Below, piece by piece: positions 1-7,173 of a stretch of 64,000 nucleotides of DNA. The DNA is taken from the NCBI GenBank assembly GCA_963792385.1, contig CAWBVZ010000004.1:124001-188000 (forward strand), read 5' to 3'. Under the pieces are notes generated by a model. It was not told the origin of the DNA. It ran no database searches and saw only the letters and a program-made list of their open reading frames with translations. The DNA is from DASSUW01 sp963792385 (GTDB taxonomy: Bacteria > Actinomycetota > Thermoleophilia > Solirubrobacterales > Solirubrobacteraceae). Every line of letters starts with the position of its first letter. Position 1 is the first letter of the stretch. Both the position numbers and the translations under genes were made by a program.

Positions 1-2
1 CT

Positions 3-302
3 GACGCCGCCTCCGTCCCAGCCCGCGACGTCTTGCCGCTGCTGGCATGGGCGGATCTGGTCAAGATCGACGCCGAGGGCAGCGAGTGGGCGATCCTCGA
101 CGACCCGCGCTTCGCCGCCACCACAGCGCGCGCCCTCGCACTCGAGTACCACCCGGACCACTGCCCGGAAGACGACGCGCGCACGGCCGCCGTCCGCCGC
201 CTGCGCGGCGCGGGCTTCGCCGTCCGCGACGTGCCGACGCAAGCGCCGCCGGGCTACGGCTCGCTGTGGGCGTGGCGTGAGACCGGCGGGGCGGGGCGCT
301 AG
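3..302 (+). CDS. FkbM-family methyltransferase, C-terminal fragment
   Basis: The reading frame is open from the window edge to the TAG at 300-302, so only about the last 100 residues are present. The fragment contains VKIDAEGSEW, the acidic motif typical of FkbM-type SAM-dependent O-methyltransferases, followed by the usual ALEYHP strand and a short C-terminal sheet. Such enzymes methylate sugars of surface glycans or glycolipids. That agrees with the glycosyltransferases and nucleotide-sugar enzymes that follow. The stop codon overlaps the putative -10 box of the next gene. The upstream part and the start lie outside the window. The family call is fairly secure; the substrate is unknown. Confidence 0.75.
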   Translation, partial: DAASVPARDVLPLLAWADLVKIDAEGSEWAILDDPRFAATTARALALEYHPDHCPEDDARTAAVRRLRGAGFAVRDVPTQAPPGYGSLWAWRETGGAGR

Positions 303-313
303 CCTGCTCGCGC
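300..313 (+). promoter_or_regulatory. -10 box TAGCCT of a leaderless-type start
   Basis: TAGCCT at 300-305 lies 8 bases before the GTG at 314, and no purine-rich ribosome-binding site lies between. This is the spacing expected when transcription begins at or next to the start codon. The box overlaps the stop of the upstream methyltransferase gene. Confidence 0.45.
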
Positions 314-1552
314 GTGAGCATCGGAATCGTTGGTCTGGGATACGTCGGCGTGCCGCTGGCCGTCGCGTTTGCGGAGGCGGGGCAGGACGTCGTCGGCATC
401 GACGTCGACCACGGGCGCGTGGCGGCGCTCGCCGATGGGCGCTCCCCGATCGAGGACGTGTCCGACGAGCGCCTGCAGGCCGTGCGCGAGCGCTGCCGCT
501 TCAGCACGCGCTACCGCGACCTGCACGACGTTGAGGCGATCCTCGTCTGCGTCCCGACCCCGCTCACGCGCAACCGCGAGCCGGATCTCGGGCCGCTGCT
601 GTCGTCCACGCGGGCGCTCGCAGACGTGGTCGCGCGCGACCAGGTCGTGGTGCTCGAGTCGACCTCGTTCCCCGGCACCACGCGCGAGCATCTCGTGCCG
701 CTGCTGGAGGAGTCCGGCCTGCGCGCCGGCGAAGACTTCGCGCTCGCGTTCTCGCCCGAGCGCGTCGACCCCGGCCGCACCGACCACACGATGCGCACCA
801 CGCCGAAGGTGGTCGGCGGCCTCACCCCGCGCTGCACCGAGCGCGCCGCCGCCGTCTACGCGCTCGTCTGCGACGAGATCGTCCCGGTCTCGACCCCCGA
901 GGTCGCCGAGCTCTCGAAGCTGCTGGAGAACATCTTCCGGTCGGTCAACATCGCGCTCGTCAACGAGCTGGCGATCCTCGCCGACCGCATGGGCATCGAC
1001 ATCTGGGAGGTGATCGATGCCGCGTCGACCAAGCCGTACGGGTTCATGCGCTTCGATCCCGGCCCCGGCATGGGCGGTCACTGCCTGCCGGTCGACCCGT
1101 TCTACCTCGCATGGAAGGCCCGCGAGTACGACCTCTCGATCGAGTTCATCGAGCTCGCCGGCAAGGTCAACCAGTGGATGCCGGCGTTCTGCGTCGAGAA
1201 GATCGAGCGCGCGCTGAACGACGAGCGCAAGCCCGTGCGCGGCTCACGCGTGCTGCTGCTCGGCGTGTCCTACAAGGCCGGCGTCGGCGACCTGCGCGAG
1301 TCTCCCGCGCTGAAGATCATCCGGCTGCTGCACGACCTCGGCGCCGACGTGCGCTACCACGACCCGCACGTCCCCGAGGTGCCCGAGCACGACCTGCGGA
1401 GCATGCCGCTGGACCAGGCGCTCGAGGGCGTCGATCTCGCGGTCATCGTCACGGCTCACCCCGAGGTCGACCACGGGCGCGTAGTCGAGCAGGCGCCGCA
1501 GGTGCTGGACCTGCGCGGCACGACGCGCCACCTCGGCGTCCCTCAGCTGTAG
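314..1552 (+). CDS. UDP-sugar 6-dehydrogenase (UDP-GlcNAc/UDP-glucose dehydrogenase family)
   Basis: 412 residues, normal for the family. It performs NAD-dependent two-step oxidation of a UDP-hexose to the uronic acid. The N-terminal Rossmann motif GLGYVGVPLA starts near residue 7. The catalytic Cys257 is in GGHCLPVDPFYLAWKARE, and the WbpA/VipA-like FYLAWKA continuation favours a UDP-N-acetylhexosamine or related substrate over plain UDP-glucose. The C-terminal UDP-binding domain holds GVSYKAGVGDLRESPA. Start is GTG at 314, next to a -10 box. It ends with a 10-base convergent overlap with the next glycosyltransferase. A UDP-glucuronate decarboxylase at 11458 could use its product if the substrate is UDP-glucose, so the exact substrate is open. 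Confidence 0.88.
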   Translation: MSIGIVGLGYVGVPLAVAFAEAGQDVVGIDVDHGRVAALADGRSPIEDVSDERLQAVRERCRFSTRYRDLHDVEAILVCVPTPLTRNREPDLGPLLSSTRALADVVARDQVVVLESTSFPGTTREHLVPLLEESGLRAGEDFALAFSPERVDPGRTDHTMRTTPKVVGGLTPRCTERAAAVYALVCDEIVPVSTPEVAELSKLLENIFRSVNIALVNELAILADRMGIDIWEVIDAASTKPYGFMRFDPGPGMGGHCLPVDPFYLAWKAREYDLSIEFIELAGKVNQWMPAFCVEKIERALNDERKPVRGSRVLLLGVSYKAGVGDLRESPALKIIRLLHDLGADVRYHDPHVPEVPEHDLRSMPLDQALEGVDLAVIVTAHPEVDHGRVVEQAPQVLDLRGTTRHLGVPQL

Positions 1553-2646
1553 ACCGCGCGCAGCGCCTTCGCCACGACGGCCGGAGCCGTGCGCGTGCGC
1601 ACAGCCGCCAGCGCGCGCTCGCCCGCCGCCGCGTCGCCCCACAGCACCCGCAGGCGCGCGGTCAGCGCGTCGACGTCACCGCGCGGGTACAGGCCCTCGC
1701 CCGGCACCAGCTCGGCGAGGCCGCCGGCGCGCGCGGCCGTCACCGGCAGGCCCGCCGCCATCGCCTCGAGCGCGGCCAGCGGCAGGATCTCCTCGTACCG
1801 CGAAGGCACGATCGCGACGGCGGCCGCCCGCCGCAGCGCCGCCAGCTCGGCGGGCGCGACGCGGCCGGTGAACGTCACGTCCGACCCGGCGGCGAGCGCG
1901 CGCAGCTCCTCCATCTGCGGACCGTCGCCGGCGATCGTGAGCGGGCGGCCGACCGCAGCGCAGGCCGCGATCGCGTCGGCAAAGCCCTTCTCCGGGGTGA
2001 GCCGGCCGGCGGCGAGCGCGAAGCTCCCGTCCGCCGCGGTCGAGCCGGCCGCGAAGTCGCGCTGGACCGACGCGATCACGTGCGCGCGGCCCGTGACCGG
2101 CGCGCCCAGCTCCTCGAGCCGCCCGAGCGCGAACGCGCTTGGCACGACGAAGGCATCGACACAGTCGCCCAACCGCCGCTGCCACAACGCCAATGAAGCT
2201 CCGTAGACGGCGGCCTCGGCATGGTCGCCGCGGCAGTTCAGACGCACGCCCGGCAGCGTGTTGCGGCCGTGGCAGCGCGTGCAGTCCTCGCCGTTGGTGA
2301 AGCAGGTGCCGACGGCGCACACGAGCCGGTAGTTGTGCAGGTGCAGCACGACCCGCGCGCCGGCGTCGCGCGCCGCCGCCAGCGCCCGCCAGCCGAACGC
2401 GGGATGGATGTTGTGGGCGTGCACGACGCGCGCGCCGCTGCGCCGCACGGCGTCCGCGACCGCCCGCGGCCGCAGGCCGCCCGCAAGCAGCCCGGTGGCG
2501 GCCCGCGCCGCCCCCAGCGACGCCGAATCGCGCTCGAGCACCACCGTCTCCTCGCCCAACTCGGTGCGGAGCAGCCACGCGAGGTCCTCGACCGCGCGCT
2601 CCTCGCCACCGGGCACCCGGTAGCGGTTGTGCAGGAGGAGGATCAG
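1543..2646 (-). CDS. Glycosyltransferase family 4
   Basis: About 367 residues with a GT-B fold. The N-terminal acceptor domain begins LILLLHNRYRVPGGEER. The donor domain contains AAGRLTPEKGF, the IAGDGPQ turn, and SRYEEILPLAALEAMAAGLPV, which is the usual E-x7-E sugar-nucleotide motif. An unusual Cys cluster (CAVGTCFTNGEDCTRCHG) lies near residues 110-130. Upstream of residue 1 the frame has no ATG or GTG that fits. The best start is the CTG at 2646-2644, which overlaps the TGA of the upstream GT2 gene in the same way as ATGA/GTGA overlaps elsewhere in this locus. A start at a downstream GTG would lose the first beta strand. It transfers a sugar during surface-glycan assembly; donor and acceptor are unknown. 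Confidence 0.85.
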   Translation of the reverse strand: MILLLHNRYRVPGGEERAVEDLAWLLRTELGEETVVLERDSASLGAARAATGLLAGGLRPRAVADAVRRSGARVVHAHNIHPAFGWRALAAARDAGARVVLHLHNYRLVCAVGTCFTNGEDCTRCHGRNTLPGVRLNCRGDHAEAAVYGASLALWQRRLGDCVDAFVVPSAFALGRLEELGAPVTGRAHVIASVQRDFAAGSTAADGSFALAAGRLTPEKGFADAIAACAAVGRPLTIAGDGPQMEELRALAAGSDVTFTGRVAPAELAALRRAAAVAIVPSRYEEILPLAALEAMAAGLPVTAARAGGLAELVPGEGLYPRGDVDALTARLRVLWGDAAAGERALAAVRTRTAPAVVAKALRAVYS

Positions 2647-3452
2647 CGGCCCAGCAGGCGGTCGAGCCGCCCTCCCCAGACCGCCACCGCGTGATGCACC
2701 GCCGGCATCAGCCGGCGCTGCGTGCGGGAGCGGATGTGCTTGTCGGCGAAGCGCGCCACCGACGGCCCGAGGTGCTCGTCGCGCGAGGCGACCGCGGCGC
2801 CGTCGTGCTCGATCCGGACCGTCGGCAGGTACAGCACGCGGCCGCCCGCGCGGCGGATCCGCAGGAACAGGTCCTCCTCCTCCTTGTAGAGGAAGAAGCC
2901 GGTGTCGAAGCCGCCGACCGCGTCGAACCAGCGGCGGGCGACCAGGCACGCCGCGCCCGACACCCAGGCGGCGTCTGCCGGCTCGTCGCGGCGGCGATAG
3001 TGGCTGTGCCCGGCGGCCTGTGCGACCCGCGCGCGGAAGCCGCGCAGCTCGCCGTGGTCGCGCGGATCGACGGTGCCGTCGGCCGCGACCAGTTGCGGGC
3101 CGACCGCCGCCACGCCGCCGTCGCCGTGCAGCGCGGCGAGCAGCCGCGCGACCGTCTCCGGCTCGACGATCCGCGCATCGGGGTTCAGGACCAGCAGCGC
3201 CGCCGCGTCGTGCCGGGTCGCCAGCCGGTTGTGGCCGGCGCCGAAGCCGAGGTTGCGCTCGGCGGTCTCGAACGCGACCTCCGGGTGTGCCTGGGCGAGG
3301 TCCGACAGGTCGTCGCCGGAGGCGTTGTCGAGCACCAGCACGCGGTGCTCGATGCCGCTGCCGGCGAGGTCGGCGAGCACCGCCTCGAGGCACACCTGAA
3401 GGTGCCGGCGAGTGCGGTAGTTGACGACCTGCACGGCGACGTCGAGCGGCAC
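2643..3452 (-). CDS. Glycosyltransferase family 2 (rhamnosyltransferase-like)
   Basis: 269 residues with a GT-A fold. The sequence opens with VAVQVVNYRT and has LVLDNASGDD, the family's acidic nucleotide-binding strand, then RNLGFGAGHNRL and LVLNPDARI (the DxD-equivalent). A VSGAACLVARRWFDAVGGFDTGFFLYKEEEDL stretch, typical of WbbL-like rhamnosyltransferases, follows near residues 165-195. The GTG start at 3452 has TATGAT six bases upstream on this strand. It is followed by and overlaps the GT4 gene, so the two are co-transcribed. The specific sugar cannot be read from the sequence. Confidence 0.87.
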   Translation of the reverse strand: MPLDVAVQVVNYRTRRHLQVCLEAVLADLAGSGIEHRVLVLDNASGDDLSDLAQAHPEVAFETAERNLGFGAGHNRLATRHDAAALLVLNPDARIVEPETVARLLAALHGDGGVAAVGPQLVAADGTVDPRDHGELRGFRARVAQAAGHSHYRRRDEPADAAWVSGAACLVARRWFDAVGGFDTGFFLYKEEEDLFLRIRRAGGRVLYLPTVRIEHDGAAVASRDEHLGPSVARFADKHIRSRTQRRLMPAVHHAVAVWGGRLDRLLGR

Positions 3453-3472
3453 GCCGCCATCATAGGTTCGCC
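3453..3472. promoter_or_regulatory. 20-bp divergent promoter region between two glycosyltransferase genes
   Basis: Leftward: TATGAT (complement of 3459-3464) lies exactly six bases before the GTG at 3452. Rightward: TAGGTT (3463-3468) lies four bases before the ATG at 3473. The two boxes share the bases TA at 3463-3464. The 20 bp between the start codons leave no room for 5' leaders. The rightward spacing is short, so that half is less certain. Confidence 0.45.
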
Positions 3473-4642
3473 ATGCGGGTCGCCATCGTCGCCGAGTACT
3501 ACCCCCGTGCCCGCGATCCCGCGCTCGGCATCTGGGCGCACCGCCAAGCCGTCGCGGCGGCTGCGGCCGGCGCCGACGTGCACGTGCTCGTGCTGCACCG
3601 GCCGGTGCCGCCGCGCGCGGCGCTGCACGCCCGCGACGCCGCGGCGCTGATCGCGCCGCTGCGCCAGCCGCTGCGGGCGGAGCTCGACGGCGTGCCCGTC
3701 ACCTACGTCCCGTTTCTCGCCCCGCCGCGCCCGCGCAGCTACGGCAGCTGGGGCAGCTGGGCGGCGCCGTCGCTCGCGCTCGCCCTGCGGCTCCTACGGC
3801 GCACGTTCCCGTTCGACCTCGTCCACGCCCACTACGCCGCGCCGGCCGGCGACGCCGTGCGACGGGCGGGCGCAGGCGTGCCGCTCGTGGTCTCGGTCCA
3901 CGGTGGCGACCTGCTCGCCGTCGCCCACCGCTCGCCGGCCGGAACGCGCGCCGTGCGCGCCGCGCTCGGCCGCGCCGCCGTCGTGCTCGCGAACTCGGCG
4001 GGGATGGAGAAGCGCGCGCAGGCGCTCGGGGCGAAGCACACGCGCGTCGTCCACCTCGGCAGCGACCTGCCCGCCGTGGTCGCGCCCGCGACGCCCGCAC
4101 GGATCGTGACCGTCGGCAGTTTGATCGAGCGCAAGCGCCACGCCGACGTGCTGCGCGCGCTGTGGCTGCTGCGCGGCGACCACCCCGACGTCGAGTGGGT
4201 GATCGTCGGCGACGGGCCCGAGCGCGAACCGCTCGAGCGGCTCGCGCGCGAGCTGGAGCTGGCCGACCGCGTCCGCTTCACGGGCGCGCTGGCGCCGGAC
4301 CGGGCGCTCGAGGAGGCGCGCTGCGGAGCGGTGTTCGTGCTCCCGAGCGTCGACGAGGCGTTCGGCGTCGCCTATATCGAGGCGATGGCCGGCGCCGTGC
4401 CCGCGATCGGCTGCCGCGGCGAGGACGGCCCGGAGGAGATCGCCGCGTCCGGCCACGGGATCCGGCTGGTCGCGCCCGGCGACCCGGAGGATCTCGCGCG
4501 CGAGCTCGGCGAGCTGCTCGCCGGCGAGGACTGGCGGCGTGAGCTCGGCATCGCCGCGCGCGCGACGGTCGCGAGCGACTTCACCTGGGAGGCGTGCGGG
4601 CGCGCGACGGTGGAGGCGTACGAGCAGGCGTTGCGCGGATGA
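3473..4642 (+). CDS. Glycosyltransferase family 4
   Basis: 389 residues with a GT-B fold. The N-terminus MRVAIVAEYYPRARDPALG is the typical acceptor-domain strand. The middle holds FDLVHAHYAAPAGDAV and VVSVHGGDLL. The donor domain shows VTVGSLIERKRHADVLRAL, WVIVGDGPERE and the signature PSVDEAFGVAYIEAMAGAVP, with the glutamates of the E-x7-E motif. Its ATG is 20 bases from the divergent GT2 start. It heads a rightward run of three transferases linked by 4-base overlaps (ATGA at 4639, GTGA at 5511). Role: sequential sugar addition to a lipid-linked or surface glycan. Substrate unknown. Confidence 0.9.
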   Translation: MRVAIVAEYYPRARDPALGIWAHRQAVAAAAAGADVHVLVLHRPVPPRAALHARDAAALIAPLRQPLRAELDGVPVTYVPFLAPPRPRSYGSWGSWAAPSLALALRLLRRTFPFDLVHAHYAAPAGDAVRRAGAGVPLVVSVHGGDLLAVAHRSPAGTRAVRAALGRAAVVLANSAGMEKRAQALGAKHTRVVHLGSDLPAVVAPATPARIVTVGSLIERKRHADVLRALWLLRGDHPDVEWVIVGDGPEREPLERLARELELADRVRFTGALAPDRALEEARCGAVFVLPSVDEAFGVAYIEAMAGAVPAIGCRGEDGPEEIAASGHGIRLVAPGDPEDLARELGELLAGEDWRRELGIAARATVASDFTWEACGRATVEAYEQALRG

Positions 4643-5514
4643 GCGTCACGGTCGCGCTCCCGGTGCTCGACGGCGGCTCGCGACTCGGCGAGGTGCTCGC
4701 CGCGGTGCGCGCACAGGAGCTCGACGGCCCGGTCGAGCTGCTGGTGATCGACTCGGGGTCGCATGACAGCTCGCCCGCGCTGGCCCGCCGCCACGGCGCG
4801 CGCGTGGTCGAGATCCCCGCGGCCGAGTTCTCGCACGGCGGCACCCGCAACCGGCTGATGGAGCTGGCAACGGGCGACCACGTGGCCTTCCTCACGCAGG
4901 ACTCCGTGCCCGCTGGGAACGGCTGGCTCGCGGCGCTGCTCGGCGGTTTCGCGCTGGCCGACGACGTGGCGCTGGTGTGCGGGCCGCAGCGTCCACGTCC
5001 GGACGCCAGCCCGATGGTGCGGCGGGAGATGACCGAGTTCTTCGCGCGGTTCGGCGGGCAGCGCGTCGATCGCGGCGCCGTGGCCGCCGGTCCGGCCACG
5101 TTCTTCAGCAGCGCCAACGGCGCGGTCGCGCGGTGGGCGTGGGAGCGCGTGCCGTTCCAGCCGGTCGCCTACGCCGAGGACCAGCTGCTCGCGCGCGAGA
5201 TGCTCGCCGCCGGCCTGGCGAAGGCGTACGTGCCGGAGGCGGCGGTCGTGCACTCGCACGACCCGCCGCCGCTGCGGGCGTTCCGCCGCTACTTCGACGA
5301 CTTCCGCGCGCTCGCCGCCGTGAACGGCGTGCGCGAGCCGCTGACGCCGCGCTACATCGCGGCGCGGGTGCGCAACGACGTCGCGGCCGACCGCGCGTTC
5401 ATGCGCCGCGAGGGTCTCGAGGTACAGACGCTGCGCTCGCTCCGCCACCACGTCGCCCGTGCGCTCGGACGCAGCCTCGGGACGAACGCCGACCGCTTGC
5501 GGCGCTCGCGGTGA
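4639..5514 (+). CDS. Glycosyltransferase family 2
   Basis: 291 residues when started at the ATG at 4639, which overlaps the preceding stop as ATGA. An upstream in-frame start at 4594 would run into the previous gene and add no conserved sequence. The GT-A core shows VTVALPVLDGGSRLGEVL, LLVIDSGSHDSSP and FLTQDSVPAGNGWL, where the acidic pair binds nucleotide-Mn. The pattern FSHGGTRNRLMELA resembles bacterial rhamnosyltransferases. Middle member of a three-gene glycosyltransferase run. Confidence 0.87.
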   Translation: MSVTVALPVLDGGSRLGEVLAAVRAQELDGPVELLVIDSGSHDSSPALARRHGARVVEIPAAEFSHGGTRNRLMELATGDHVAFLTQDSVPAGNGWLAALLGGFALADDVALVCGPQRPRPDASPMVRREMTEFFARFGGQRVDRGAVAAGPATFFSSANGAVARWAWERVPFQPVAYAEDQLLAREMLAAGLAKAYVPEAAVVHSHDPPPLRAFRRYFDDFRALAAVNGVREPLTPRYIAARVRNDVAADRAFMRREGLEVQTLRSLRHHVARALGRSLGTNADRLRRSR

Positions 5515-6584
5515 GCCGGCCCGTCCTGTTCGTGACGAACCACGCGCCGCCGTTCCGGGTCGGGGCGTTCGCGGCGCTGCACGAGCGCGAGGACGTGGTG
5601 TTCGCGCTGATCGGCGGCGACGTGCGCCACGGCGGCGGTGCCGGAGACGCCGACCTGCCGTTCCCGGTGGTTCGGCCGAGCCAGCGCGGTGTGCTGCGGC
5701 TGGCCGCCTCCGGGCGCTTCCGCGCGGTCGTGGCGGGGCTGTCGGGGCGCGTCGCGCTGCCGGCGGCGTGGCTTGGCGCCCGGCGCGCGCATGTCCCGTT
5801 CGTGCTGTGGGCGACGATCTGGGCGCATCCGCGGACCGCTGCGCACGCCCTGTCGTATCTGCCGCTCCGGCAGCTGTACCGGAGCGCCGACGCGATCGCG
5901 ACCTACGGCCCGCACGTGAGCGCCTATGTGCGCTCCAAGGGAGCGCGCGGACCGGTCGTCGAGGCACCCCAGAGCGTCGACAACCGGTTCTGGTCAGCGC
6001 CCGTGCGCCCAATCCGCCGCGCCCCCTTCCAGGCGACGTTTGCGGGCCGTTTGGCGCGGGAAAAGGGAGTAGCGGTGCTCCTTCGGGCCTGGCCTCAATC
6101 AGGTCTGTCAGCGCCAACTGCCGCGCTGGTTCTGGTAGGCGGCGGTCCGATCCGAGCCCGGGCCGCCGCCACCGGCGCGGCGTTGCTCGAAGGGCCGGCC
6201 GACGCCGAGACGCTGCGCGGCCTGTACGCCGGCTCGGACGTCGTGGTGCTCCCCTCGATCGCCACGCGCGACTTCCGCGAACCGTGGGGGTTGGTCACCA
6301 ACGAAGCCTTCAACCAGGGAGTCCCTGTGATCGCCACCGACGCGGTCGGCGCCGCTGCCGGCGGGCTGATCGAGCACGAGCGCACCGGCCTTATCGTCCC
6401 CGCGGGTGACGCCGAGGCGCTTGCGGGCGCCCTCCGGCGCCTGCACGACGACCACGCGCTGCGCACGCGGCTTGGCGCGGCCGCGCGCGCCGCGGTGGCG
6501 TCCTACACGCACGACGCCTGGGCCGCCGGGATGGCGCGCGCACTGGCCGCGGCAGGTGCCGGACGCTCGGAAGGCGGCTGCTAG
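5511..6584 (+). CDS. Glycosyltransferase family 4
   Basis: 357 residues from the GTG at 5511, which overlaps the previous TGA. The N-terminal domain begins VLFVTNHAPPFRVGAFAAL. The C-terminal domain has ATFAGRLAREKGVAVLLRAW and LVLVGGGP, then PSIATRDFREPWGLVTNEAFNQGVPVIATDAVGA, the donor-binding E-x7-E region. Third gene of the overlapping transferase run. Length and motifs are normal for GT4. The N-terminus lacks recognisable acceptor-specific features, so only the general role can be stated. Confidence 0.87.
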   Translation: MSRPVLFVTNHAPPFRVGAFAALHEREDVVFALIGGDVRHGGGAGDADLPFPVVRPSQRGVLRLAASGRFRAVVAGLSGRVALPAAWLGARRAHVPFVLWATIWAHPRTAAHALSYLPLRQLYRSADAIATYGPHVSAYVRSKGARGPVVEAPQSVDNRFWSAPVRPIRRAPFQATFAGRLAREKGVAVLLRAWPQSGLSAPTAALVLVGGGPIRARAAATGAALLEGPADAETLRGLYAGSDVVVLPSIATRDFREPWGLVTNEAFNQGVPVIATDAVGAAAGGLIEHERTGLIVPAGDAEALAGALRRLHDDHALRTRLGAAARAAVASYTHDAWAAGMARALAAAGAGRSEGGC

Positions 6585-6597
6585 CGTGCCGCGCCTT
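6582..6597 (+). promoter_or_regulatory. -10 box TAGCGT upstream of the secreted Gly-rich protein
   Basis: TAGCGT (6582-6587) overlaps the stop of the glycosyltransferase gene and stands 10 bases before the ATG at 6598. No Shine-Dalgarno sequence is present. It suggests a separate, near-leaderless transcript for this gene. Confidence 0.35.
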
Positions 6598-7173
6598 ATG
6601 AAGCGCCTGGCCATCATCGCCGTGTTGGCGGTCCTGGCGGCCGCACCCGCCGCGCAGGCGGACAGCACGCGCATCAAGATCCTCCGCGAGTGCCAGAACG
6701 GCCAGCTGACCGGCGACTACACCGCGAAGCAGATCCGGGATGCCCGCAACAACATCCCGGACGACCTCGACCAGTACTCGGACTGCCGTGACGTGCTCAG
6801 CCGCGCACTGCTCAACCGCGCCGGCGAGTCCAACGACGGCGGCGGTGGCGGCTCCACCGGCGGCGCCGGCGGCGGAGGTGACAGCGGTGGCAGCGGAGAG
6901 GTCCTGACGCCCTCCACCGACGCCGACCGCCAGGCGCTCGAGGGCGCCGCCGCTGTTGGCACCCAGCCGGTCCAGGTCGCCGGCCAGCCGATCACGCCGG
7001 GGGCCGCCGGCTCGCTCCGCAACAGCCTGCCGACGACGCTGCTCGTCGTGCTCGTCCTGCTCGCGATCGCCGCGACCGTCGCGATCGCGCCGTTCGTGCG
7101 CCACCACGCCTTCGGTCGCCTCGGCGCCATCGGGCCCGCGCTCCGACGTGTCCTCCCTGGCCGACCCGGCTAG
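6598..7173 (+). CDS. Secreted Gly-rich protein with C-terminal membrane anchor, unknown function
   Basis: 191 residues. A Sec signal peptide (MKRLAIIAVLAVLAAAPAAQA) precedes a small helical domain of about 55 residues with two Cys (ECQNGQL, SDCRDVL). A Gly/Ser linker (residues ~82-100) and a single transmembrane helix (TTLLVVLVLLAIAATVAIAPFV, residues ~143-165) follow, with a basic cytoplasmic tail. The pre-linker domain is therefore exported and tethered. It lies between glycosyltransferases and the polymerase-like protein, and its 3' end overlaps that gene by 26 bases. A role in polysaccharide export or anchoring is only an inference from position. I do not recognise a named family. Confidence 0.7.
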   Translation: MKRLAIIAVLAVLAAAPAAQADSTRIKILRECQNGQLTGDYTAKQIRDARNNIPDDLDQYSDCRDVLSRALLNRAGESNDGGGGGSTGGAGGGGDSGGSGEVLTPSTDADRQALEGAAAVGTQPVQVAGQPITPGAAGSLRNSLPTTLLVVLVLLAIAATVAIAPFVRHHAFGRLGAIGPALRRVLPGRPG

